NCBI GenBank assembly: GCA_015232735.1
Contig: JADFZC010000048.1
Span: 1 to 11,660 of the forward strand
Length of the DNA: 11,660 bases
Source: Oligoflexales bacterium
GTDB taxonomy: Bacteria > Bdellovibrionota > Oligoflexia > Oligoflexales > Oligoflexaceae
Direction of reading: 5' to 3'
The notes under the pieces: model-generated
The model's database searches: none
What the model saw: only the letters and a program-made list of their open reading frames with translations
What the model was told of the DNA's origin: nothing
Shown: positions 1 to 6,203 of the stretch, in pieces
Position numbering within the stretch: position 1 is the first letter of the stretch
Layout: each line of letters starts with the position of its first letter
Program-made: the position numbers and the translations under genes

Positions 1-954
1 TATTATGAGCCTTTTTGGAGACCCTTTCTCGGTCTTTCTAAAGAGGAATTAAAAAAATATGCTGCTAGGCAAGATATTCCGTTTAGAGATGATTCTTCTA
101 ATGTTAAGCTTGATTATAGTAGAAATCGCATACGTCATATTGTTTTGAAAGAGCTGGAAGCCCTTTTTCCGGGAGCATCGCACAGGATAGCCATGACATC
201 AATTGAAGCTGCTGATATTGCGGAATTTGCAAAGGTGATGCTTGAAGAGGAACTGAAAAAATCGGGAGGGTATCTCAGTGGCAGGTGGCTTTCACATTTG
301 CCTTTTGGAGTCGCGCTCCAGGTGTTAAGTGAGTTTATAAGACTTAATTCCAAATCTCATATTCAGCTTTCCCGTTCAATTCTATATACTTTGCTGGACA
401 GGGTGACGGAATCAGGTCAGAATGACGGGCGATTTTGCCTCGAGATTTCAGGCGGCTGTAGAGTGATTGTTAAGAACGGCAATATTATTTGCTGCCAAAC
501 GAGGCAGAGACCATATCAAAACAGATCGAATCAGCACAGGCGCAGTTTGATTGGTCGAGGATTAAATGCCCTTCTGGAACCAGGCGCAAGGTTGGAAACT
601 CTTGTAGGGCAAAAACAGGTGAAGATTGAAAACAGAAGCCTGAATTATTTGGAACTGGAACTCTTTTCTCCGGCCTTGAATGACAGGGTGAGGTTTGATG
701 GATCTAAAAAGAACTGGAAGTTAAAAGAGCTTCTAAGGGTTTGGAAAAAAAAGGATAATGAACTTGTAACATATGATCTTTTACGAATTAACAGGAAAAC
801 TGTCGGTATTTTTGATGGTGAATGTCTGCTTAGACCTTCTCCTCTTGGAGAGAAGGTTTCTTTAGGTGAAATAAACCAGGTGTTGATGGATTTGCCAGGG
901 AATGGCGGTTTAACAAAAATCTTTTCTGACAGGGAGAAAGGAATTTATGCCTAA
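1..954 (+). CDS. tilS: tRNA(Ile)-lysidine synthase, 3' part (5' end outside window)
   Basis: The reading frame is open from base 1 to the TAA at 952-954 (317 codons), so this is the C-terminal part of a gene that starts upstream. TilS uses ATP and lysine to convert C34 of the tRNA-Ile CAU anticodon to lysidine, which lets it read AUA. Seen here: the stretch RPFLGLSKEEL (visible residues 7-17), then the DDSSN motif (30-34) and RNRIRH (41-46), which form the family's signature just after the catalytic domain. The N-terminal PP-loop (SGGxDS) is not in the window. The middle (about 50-200) is the helical substrate-binding region. Residues about 225-285 look like a diverged TilS C-terminal domain (LNDRVRFDGSKKNWKLKELL). 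A TTG at 145 could be mistaken for a start, but homology clearly continues upstream of it. The stop overlaps the ftsH start by 8 bp, which suggests translational coupling. Confidence 0.9.
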   Translation, partial: YYEPFWRPFLGLSKEELKKYAARQDIPFRDDSSNVKLDYSRNRIRHIVLKELEALFPGASHRIAMTSIEAADIAEFAKVMLEEELKKSGGYLSGRWLSHLPFGVALQVLSEFIRLNSKSHIQLSRSILYTLLDRVTESGQNDGRFCLEISGGCRVIVKNGNIICCQTRQRPYQNRSNQHRRSLIGRGLNALLEPGARLETLVGQKQVKIENRSLNYLELELFSPALNDRVRFDGSKKNWKLKELLRVWKKKDNELVTYDLLRINRKTVGIFDGECLLRPSPLGEKVSLGEINQVLMDLPGNGGLTKIFSDREKGIYA

Positions 955-2947
955 GTTGAAAAAAACAAATCAGCAGTTGAAAGTGACTCTGCTCTTCGCT
1001 GGCTTGTTCATGCTGTTTCTTATGTTTAATATGATTGCAAAGAGAGAGGCGGAGCAAAAAGTTGTTACTTTTTCCGAGTTCATGCATTCCGTTAATCTTC
1101 CTGAGACGGATATCAATAGAATTGTGAAGGTAACAATAAAAAAGAATGATGATATTGTCGCATTGACCAAGGAGGGAACGAGTCTTATTGTGCATGGCCC
1201 AAAGCAGGATGCCGATTTAAGAAATTTGCTTCTTTCCAAGGCAATAGCACTTGATTACGAGCAGGAGGAGGAGGGGAGTCTTTGGAAGTCGGTATTGATA
1301 AATTCTCTTCCGATGCTTCTTCTTTTATTCCTGTTTTTCTTTTTCATGCGTCAACTGCAGATTGGTGGAGGCAAAGCCATATCTTTTGGCAAAAGCAGGG
1401 CCAGGCTTCAAAATGACAACAAGAACAAGCTGACTTTCAAGGATGTCGCAGGGGTTGACGAAGCGAAAGAGGAGCTTGTGGAAATAGTCGAATTTTTAAA
1501 GGATCCCAAAAAGTTCACAAGGCTGGGAGGGAGGATTCCAAAAGGTGTTCTTTTGGTGGGACCTCCGGGTACAGGCAAGACAATACTGGCGAAGGCGATT
1601 TCAGGTGAAGCGGATGTTCCTTTCTTCAGCATTTCAGGATCAGAGTTTGTGGAAATGTTCGTAGGTGTCGGTGCGAGCAGGGTCAGGGATCTCTTTGAAC
1701 AGGCTAAGAAGAATGCCCCCTGTCTTGTGTTTATCGATGAAATTGATGCCGTGGGACGGCAGAGGGGAGCGGGTCTCGGTGGCGGACATGATGAAAGAGA
1801 GCAGACATTGAACCAGCTTCTTGTTGAGATGGATGGTTTCGATGCAAATGAAGGAGTGATCCTTATAGCGGCTACAAACAGGGCGGATGTTCTTGATCCC
1901 GCTCTTTTGAGACCCGGACGGTTCGACAGAAGGGTTTATGTGCCCAAGCCGGATATAAAGGGGAGATGTGGAATTCTCAAGGTACATTCAAGGAGAACTC
2001 CACTGGCTGAGGGGGTTGATCTCAAGGTGATCGCACAGGGGACCCCAGGATTTTCAGGCGCTGACCTTGAAAATCTTGTCAATGAGGCGGCTTTGATAGC
2101 TGCAAGAAACGAAAGCAAGGAAGTCAACATGCACCATTTTGAATTGGCAAAGGATAAAGTCATGATGGGGCCTGAGAGGAGAAGTATGATCATTAGTGAG
2201 AAGGAAAAAAGAAATACAGCCTGTCATGAAGCCGGTCACTGCCTTGTTGCATCCTCTCTGCCTGGGGCTGATCCTGTTCATAAGATATCAATAATTCCAA
2301 GAGGACATGCTTTGGGCGTTACCATTTTGCTCCCCGAGGAAGATCTTCTGACTATGTCCAAGGAATATGCGGAAGGTATGATTGCCTATGCGATGGGCGG
2401 TCGTGCAGCTGAAGAGATAGTTTTCGGACAGATTACAACTGGAGCCGGCAATGATATCGAAAAAGCCACTTCCATTGCCAGGAAGATGGTATGCAACTGG
2501 GGCATGAGTGAAAAAATCGGTCCTTTGGCTCTTGGAAATCAAAGTCAGGAGGTATTTCTCGGGAAAGAGATGATGACTCATGAGGTGACTTCCAATAAGG
2601 TTCTTGAGGAGATCGACTCCGAAGTCAGGAGGTTTGTGACTGATGGGCACGAGAAGGCTTTAAGGATATTGAAAGAAAGGCGGGAAATACTCGACAACAT
2701 GACCGAAGCGCTTTTAATAAGGGAGTCTCTTGGCGCAGATGAGATTCGGCGTCTAATCGCAGGTGAGAAACTGATATCCGAGGAAGAAAAAGAGGACTAT
2801 GAAAAAAGAAAGATAGAGAAGCAGAAAGAGTGGGGAAAAGATATGAAAACTTCCTCAAAGTGCGGTACGGATACAGACGCATCGGATACAAGCGATAAAG
2901 ATGACAGGTCAGCGTCGGAACTGAAAACAATGCCACTTGGAACATGA
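947..2947 (+). CDS. ftsH: ATP-dependent zinc metalloprotease FtsH
   Basis: Membrane-anchored hexameric AAA+ protease that extracts and degrades misassembled membrane proteins and short-lived regulators. The 666-residue length is normal. Order of parts: first membrane helix about 13-31, periplasmic segment about 33-112, second membrane helix about 116-135, then the AAA module. The AAA module has Walker A GPPGTGKT (205-212), pore loop FVG (238-240), Walker B FIDEID (262-267), and the second region of homology [20 protein letters not shown] (309-328), with arginine-finger candidates R322 and R325. The protease domain has the zinc motif HEAGH (427-431) and the third ligand candidate D503 in TGAGNDI. 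The tail from about 610 is highly charged and Ser/Asp-rich, as is common and variable in this family. The ATG at 947 is preceded by AGGGAG (931-936) and AAGGA (938-942). The start overlaps tilS by 8 bp and the end overlaps folP by 11 bp. All catalytic residues are present, so it should be active. Confidence 0.98.
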   Translation: MPKLKKTNQQLKVTLLFAGLFMLFLMFNMIAKREAEQKVVTFSEFMHSVNLPETDINRIVKVTIKKNDDIVALTKEGTSLIVHGPKQDADLRNLLLSKAIALDYEQEEEGSLWKSVLINSLPMLLLLFLFFFFMRQLQIGGGKAISFGKSRARLQNDNKNKLTFKDVAGVDEAKEELVEIVEFLKDPKKFTRLGGRIPKGVLLVGPPGTGKTILAKAISGEADVPFFSISGSEFVEMFVGVGASRVRDLFEQAKKNAPCLVFIDEIDAVGRQRGAGLGGGHDEREQTLNQLLVEMDGFDANEGVILIAATNRADVLDPALLRPGRFDRRVYVPKPDIKGRCGILKVHSRRTPLAEGVDLKVIAQGTPGFSGADLENLVNEAALIAARNESKEVNMHHFELAKDKVMMGPERRSMIISEKEKRNTACHEAGHCLVASSLPGADPVHKISIIPRGHALGVTILLPEEDLLTMSKEYAEGMIAYAMGGRAAEEIVFGQITTGAGNDIEKATSIARKMVCNWGMSEKIGPLALGNQSQEVFLGKEMMTHEVTSNKVLEEIDSEVRRFVTDGHEKALRILKERREILDNMTEALLIRESLGADEIRRLIAGEKLISEEEKEDYEKRKIEKQKEWGKDMKTSSKCGTDTDASDTSDKDDRSASELKTMPLGT

Positions 2948-3752
2948 TTTTTTGAGCCCGGAAAGAAGAAATTTCTCCATAATAGGTATTGTCAATGTCA
3001 CGCCTGATTCATTTTCAGACGGCGGCATTTGGATGGATCCCGGCAAGGCGGTGGAAAAAGCGTTTAAGCTTGCTGAGGATGGGGCCGACATTGTTGAGTT
3101 TGGGGCTGAATCGACACGGCCTGGAGCTTCCTTCATAAGCGAGGATGAGGAGTGGCGAAGGCTTGAACCTGTGCTTTTCAGATTAATGTCAAGTCCCTGC
3201 AGGTTTAAAATAGGTATAGATTCAAACAAACCATCAATAATGACAAGGTCCCTGGAATTTGGCATTCACGTTGTAAATGATGTCCTTGGCGGAGCGGATG
3301 AGGATACCTTGCGCCGCCTTTCAAAAGACGGGATTTCTTATATTGCAATGCATATGCACAGGACTCCGGATGTAATGCAGGTTGATCCTTTGAATGTTCC
3401 TGATGCTGTTGGTGAGGTGGATCTTTTCTACAGGGAGAAAAGCGTCTATCTTGCGTCCTGTGGTTTTCCGGAGGACAGGATCTGGCTTGATCCCGGCATA
3501 GGATTTGGAAAAACTGATGCGGCAAATCTGAATCTGATCAAGCACGCTTATGATAATTCATCCAATTACAACATAGTGGTTGGTGTTTCAAGAAAAGGGT
3601 TTATAGGAAGAATTTTGGACATTAATGATCCCGCATCAAGGGACGGGCCTTCCAAGGCTCTTGAAGCAGGATTAATGTTTGCCGGTGTCAGAGCTGTCCG
3701 CACACATGATGTCCGTGGCTTAAATAGATTTAGGGAGTTGTTTTTTATATAG
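2937..3752 (+). CDS. folP: Dihydropteroate synthase
   Basis: Cytosolic TIM-barrel enzyme that joins 6-hydroxymethyl-dihydropterin diphosphate to p-aminobenzoate in folate synthesis; it is the sulfonamide target. The 271-residue length is typical. Motifs: NVTPDSFSDGG (20-30), ESTRPG (58-63), IDS (94-96), ND (114-115), MHM (138-140), DPGIGFGK (185-192), SRK (218-220) and RTHD (255-258), so the pterin, pABA and phosphate-binding residues are in place. Variations from the common forms are EFGAESTRPG (usually D-V-G-G), IDS (usually IDT) and MHMHRTP (usually MHMxGTP). An in-frame TGA at 2922-2924 limits the start. The TTG at 2937 gives a normal N-terminus but has no clear Shine-Dalgarno site, and a second TTG at 2952 (266 residues) is an alternative. 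The ATG at 2944 is out of frame and stops at once. The start lies inside ftsH, so translation is probably coupled. Confidence 0.95.
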   Translation: MEHDFLSPERRNFSIIGIVNVTPDSFSDGGIWMDPGKAVEKAFKLAEDGADIVEFGAESTRPGASFISEDEEWRRLEPVLFRLMSSPCRFKIGIDSNKPSIMTRSLEFGIHVVNDVLGGADEDTLRRLSKDGISYIAMHMHRTPDVMQVDPLNVPDAVGEVDLFYREKSVYLASCGFPEDRIWLDPGIGFGKTDAANLNLIKHAYDNSSNYNIVVGVSRKGFIGRILDINDPASRDGPSKALEAGLMFAGVRAVRTHDVRGLNRFRELFFI

Positions 3753-3808
3753 GTTTCATAGTATTTTAGTTGCTGTCGGCGACTGGTTAAGCATTATGTG
3801 GAGTTTAT

Positions 3809-4690
3809 ATGGCTGAACTTTTCAGTCAAATGGGGGCGTGGGCCGTTGTTGACATTCTTGTTATTGCGGCCATAATCTACCGCCTGATCCTCCTGATAAG
3901 GGGTACCAGAGCCATGCAGATGGTTTTGGGCATAATCATTCTCGCAGGATTTGCTTTCCTTCTTTCTCAACTGTATCCCCTGACTACAATAAAGTGGCTG
4001 ATGGATAAATTCTACTCATCCATTTTGATAATAATCGTGATTCTCTTTCAGGAGGACATAAGACGGGTTTTAAGCAGAATGGGTAAAAAACCCTTTATAA
4101 CTCCAGGGGAAAATGTCTCTTCAAAGCAAATGCTGGATGAAATAACAAGGGCTGTGGCATCGCTTGCAGCGAAAAAAATCGGGGGGCTTATCGTCATAGA
4201 AAGAAATATTATTTTATCCCGCTATGTCGATATCGGCATTCCCATAGATGCCAGAATTTCAAAAGAGCTTCTTGTCTCAATTTTTCAGACAGATTCACCG
4301 CTGCATGATGGAGCCGTGATAATTCAGCAGGGAAGGGTTGCGGCGGCTGGATGTTTTCTTCCGCTCACAAGGGATGAGAATGTTGAGCATACAGTTGGGA
4401 CGCGGCACAGGGCCGCCATCGGGATAAGCCAGGAAACCGATGCGTTCGTTGTTGTTGTGTCGGAAGAAAGTGCAACGATATCGCTTATTGTGGATGGAGT
4501 GATATCACGGGGTCTTGATGTAAAAGAGTTAAGGAAAGCATTAAGAGCGCTGTTTGGACAGGGATCAGACAGTGAGGAATCAATGCCGCCGTCATCGGGC
4601 AATTTATCTTCTGCCCCCAGACCTAAAACCCGTACCAACATAAGCGTGATCGAAAAAATGAAGATTTTTACATCAGGTCATAAGAAATGA
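3809..4690 (+). CDS. cdaA: Diadenylate cyclase CdaA (DacA, membrane type)
   Basis: Makes the second messenger c-di-AMP from two ATP, which in other bacteria controls potassium and osmolyte transport and cell-wall homeostasis. The 293-residue protein has three N-terminal membrane helices (about 12-30, 37-55 and 66-80). These are followed by the family linker FQEDIRRVLSRMG (80-92) and the DAC (DisA_N) domain (about 100-250). The two active-site motifs are intact: DGA (167-169) and GTRHRAA (197-203). This domain arrangement fits CdaA rather than soluble DisA or CdaS. A Ser/Pro-rich tail (about 252-275) ending in basic residues lies beyond the core. The ATG at 3809 follows TGGAG (3799-3803). It lies 56 bp after folP, the only gap between genes in the operon, and overlaps cdaR by the ATGA at 4687-4690. 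The pairing with cdaR supports the assignment. Confidence 0.96.
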   Translation: MAELFSQMGAWAVVDILVIAAIIYRLILLIRGTRAMQMVLGIIILAGFAFLLSQLYPLTTIKWLMDKFYSSILIIIVILFQEDIRRVLSRMGKKPFITPGENVSSKQMLDEITRAVASLAAKKIGGLIVIERNIILSRYVDIGIPIDARISKELLVSIFQTDSPLHDGAVIIQQGRVAAAGCFLPLTRDENVEHTVGTRHRAAIGISQETDAFVVVVSEESATISLIVDGVISRGLDVKELRKALRALFGQGSDSEESMPPSSGNLSSAPRPKTRTNISVIEKMKIFTSGHKK

Positions 4691-5607
4691 AGACAAAAAT
4701 CCTACATCTGATTTTTGATAATTTCGGCTATAAGCTTTTTTCCCTTTTTTTGGCAGTTATTATCTGGTCGATCATTCAGGGTGAGCAGGTTTTGGAAGAG
4801 CAGAGGGAAATAAAGGTCCATCTGCAGGTTCCTGATGATTATGAAATACGGGGAGAGAGGGTGAGAGGGGTTCCCGCCATTATCAAGGGACCCAGGGTGC
4901 TCATGCTTGAGGCACCGGTTTCCCTGGATGCGACGATAAAGGTTCCTCCCCTGAATGGAAGAAATGTCAGGATCAGGGTGGACAAGGAGAACATCAGAAG
5001 GTGGAACGAGCGTCTTAAACTTACTATTCTTGATCCGTATTTATATGTCTATGTGGATAAGAAAGTATCCCGCACTGTTCCGATCAAGGATGTGATTCAG
5101 GGCATCCCTGCGGATGGGTTTTTCATAAAAAAGGTCACGATGAAGCCAAAATTTGTGAAGATAACAGGACTCAAGTCAGATGTGCTCAAGACAAGGGAAG
5201 TTGCCATGGAACCTGTTGATATAGAAGGCATAAATTCAAACAGGGTTCAAGAGTCAAACCTGATTCCTCCAATCGGGTTCACTCATCAGGATTTGTCCCC
5301 GGACAAGACTTTGGTCACTGTTGAACTTGATGAAAAGAGGGAGAATAAGAGAATTGAGAACATACCTATTGAAATCATGGGCGCATCGGGCAGGGTGACA
5401 GTCAAACCATCTTTTGCCTCGGTTGTGGTTCAGGCATTGCCCAGTGTGCTGAACGCCTTGGATCAAAAGGACTTTAAAGCTGTTATAGAAGTTACTGACA
5501 TGAAACCGGGAAGATATGATATGGATGTGAGGGTAACGATTCCGCAGGGCGCAGTTTTGATAGAAGCCATTCCCGCCAAAGCCTCAGTTACCATTTTAGG
5601 ACGCTAG
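4687..5607 (+). CDS. cdaR: YbbR-domain protein, CdaA regulatory partner (CdaR)
   Basis: In Firmicutes, CdaR is a membrane-anchored extracytoplasmic protein that binds CdaA and modulates its cyclase activity; the same role is inferred here from the gene pair. The 306-residue protein has one N-terminal membrane helix (about 14-31, LFSLFLAVIIWSII). It is followed by three YbbR-like beta-rich repeats, roughly 40-122, 126-215 and 219-306. The repeat starts carry the recurring pattern of a short charged stretch then a hydrophobic V/I-P-I strand (RTVPIKD at 129-135, RIENIPIEI at 222-230). The third repeat ends with ASVTILGR and the length is usual for the family, so the C-terminus looks complete even though foreign sequence begins soon after. 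The ATG overlaps the cdaA stop by 4 bp (ATGA), so translation is probably coupled. No terminator is visible after the stop, so operon transcripts could run antisense into the transposase remnant. Confidence 0.92.
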   Translation: MKTKILHLIFDNFGYKLFSLFLAVIIWSIIQGEQVLEEQREIKVHLQVPDDYEIRGERVRGVPAIIKGPRVLMLEAPVSLDATIKVPPLNGRNVRIRVDKENIRRWNERLKLTILDPYLYVYVDKKVSRTVPIKDVIQGIPADGFFIKKVTMKPKFVKITGLKSDVLKTREVAMEPVDIEGINSNRVQESNLIPPIGFTHQDLSPDKTLVTVELDEKRENKRIENIPIEIMGASGRVTVKPSFASVVVQALPSVLNALDQKDFKAVIEVTDMKPGRYDMDVRVTIPQGAVLIEAIPAKASVTILGR

Positions 5608-5630
5608 AAATCATTTCGAATATCTAATTT

Positions 5631-5963
5631 TTACAAAATATTGATTTCATCTGATGTCTCAGGGCGACCTTGTCTTTTAAGAGAATAATCCCATTTCTTT
5701 GATGATAGTTTACGATGCCATGCAAGTATTGTCGCTGGTTTTACAATGACAATTCCATCCAATAACTCCTTAAATGTTCTGTAAATGGCGATAAAGAAAC
5801 ACCTATCAATATTGGTGATATTAACTTTCGTTAGCTTTCTTTTTAAGATCTGATTTTTGTTTCTCAGAATCATGTTTTCACGTTCAAGATCATTCCTTAT
5901 AAAAAATCGGAAAAGGATCTTGATAATAATCTCAAATAGCAATGTTAGGTACTCTTTTTTCAT
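5631..5963 (-). pseudogene. Truncated transposase (DDE/rve integrase type), N-terminal remnant
   Basis: On the minus strand a frame reads from an ATG at 5963-5961 (an earlier in-frame ATG lies at 6041-6039) to a TAA at 5633-5631, giving 110 residues. It matches from memory the N-terminal part of insertion-sequence transposases with an integrase core. There is a hydrophobic start (LLFEIIIKILFRFF), an ERENMILRNKNQILKRK coiled helix, a TDRCFF box, IVIVKPATILAWHRK, and a GRP motif followed by EINIL. Intact relatives continue from this point into the helix-turn-helix end and the DDE catalytic domain (about 350 residues in all). Here the frame stops at once and none of the catalytic part remains. 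The remnant is therefore a dead fragment with no transposition activity. It is distinctly AT-rich compared with its neighbours, as expected of mobile DNA. The ATG at 5963 is preferred because relatives begin just before this hydrophobic helix. The 26 upstream residues are not recognised. Confidence 0.75.
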
Positions 5964-6042
5964 ACTCTTATAGTGCGACAAACTCCATAGTTTTGAAAGT
6001 CTGGTTGACAGTTGACTTACATGATAAAATTGATGATGCATA

Positions 6043-6066
6043 AGGCGTACGAGTTTTTACACGCCT
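6043..6066. repeat. Short inverted repeat (AGGCGT / ACGCCT)
   Basis: AGGCGT (6043-6048) and ACGCCT (6061-6066) are perfect 6-bp complements separated by 12 bases. The repeat sits next to the first possible start of the transposase fragment. It could be part of a mobile element end or a weak hairpin. There is no T-tract strong enough on either side to call a terminator. Confidence 0.35.
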
Positions 6067-6107
6067 CAGGGAAAATACCAGGGGATAAAAAGCCTGCCTG
6101 TGGAAAT

Positions 6108-6135
6108 CGCCATGTGCGGTCGTCATAACATGGTG
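6108..6135. repeat. Inverted repeat in the kinase leader region
   Basis: CGCCATGT (6108-6115) pairs with ACATGGTG (6128-6135) over 8 positions, one of them G-T, around a 12-base loop. It lies just upstream of the candidate promoter of the large kinase gene. It could be an operator-like dyad or a hairpin in read-through RNA. No function can be assigned from sequence alone. Confidence 0.35.
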
Positions 6136-6151
6136 CTTAAGGCGGAGTGAT

Positions 6152-6180
6152 TTGGCTCGATGTTTAAAGAGTTTTATGAA
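6152..6180 (+). promoter_or_regulatory. Candidate sigma-70-type promoter for the kinase gene
   Basis: TTGGCT (6152-6157) and TATGAA (6175-6180) are separated by 17 bases, the ideal spacing. Each matches 4 of 6 consensus positions. Transcription would begin near 6187, leaving a short leader that still includes the Shine-Dalgarno site at 6192. This is the best promoter candidate in the gap, but such matches arise by chance and it is untested. Confidence 0.35.
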
Positions 6181-6191
6181 ACATTCTGTTT

Positions 6192-6196
6192 GGAGG
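6192..6196 (+). promoter_or_regulatory. Ribosome binding site (GGAGG) fixing the kinase start
   Basis: A full GGAGG lies 7 bases before the ATG at 6204. It is the strongest Shine-Dalgarno match in the window and supports this start over the next in-frame ATG at codon 41, which would remove the start of the kinase domain. Confidence 0.8.
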
Positions 6197-6203
6197 CCTT
6201 CCC

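Larger units (their letters stand above)
5608..6203. other. Operon breakpoint region without a functional gene
   Basis: These 596 bases between cdaR and the large kinase gene hold only the minus-strand transposase fragment and about 160 bp of leader sequence. The leader contains two short inverted repeats, a candidate promoter and the kinase ribosome binding site. No tRNA, CRISPR repeat or complete insertion-sequence end was recognised. No matching terminal inverted repeats or target-site duplication could be found by eye, so the exact borders of the mobile DNA are unknown. The left border should lie between the cdaR stop and 5631, because the transposase homology ends there. Confidence 0.6.

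Noticed and set aside
145..954. Treating the TTG at 145 as the tilS start
   Set aside because: The TilS signature (DDSSN, RNRIRH) is encoded in frame upstream of it, so the gene begins outside the window.
830..1195. Minus-strand open frames over tilS, ftsH and folP (for example 830-1195, 2288-2650, 2625-2945)
   Set aside because: They lie antisense to well-supported genes, have no recognisable domain, and read as low-quality shadow translations.
3769..3783. Small hairpin (GTTGC / GCGAC) between folP and cdaA as a terminator
   Set aside because: The stem is only 5 pairs including a G-T, no T-run follows, and the operon clearly continues.
4172..4186. A7 followed by G6 in cdaA as a programmed frameshift site
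   Set aside because: The zero frame encodes a complete canonical cyclase; a shift here would destroy the catalytic motifs downstream.
6005..6030. Perfect TTGACA (6005-6010), within a GTTGAC direct repeat, as a -35 box
   Set aside because: The only -10-like hexamer nearby (TAAAAT, 6025-6030) is 14 bases away, too short for a normal promoter, and the site lies in the transposase fragment region.
6112..6150. 12-codon open frame (ATG at 6112 to TGA at 6150) as a leader peptide
   Set aside because: It has only a weak GGAA upstream, lies before the candidate promoter, and has no run of regulatory codons.
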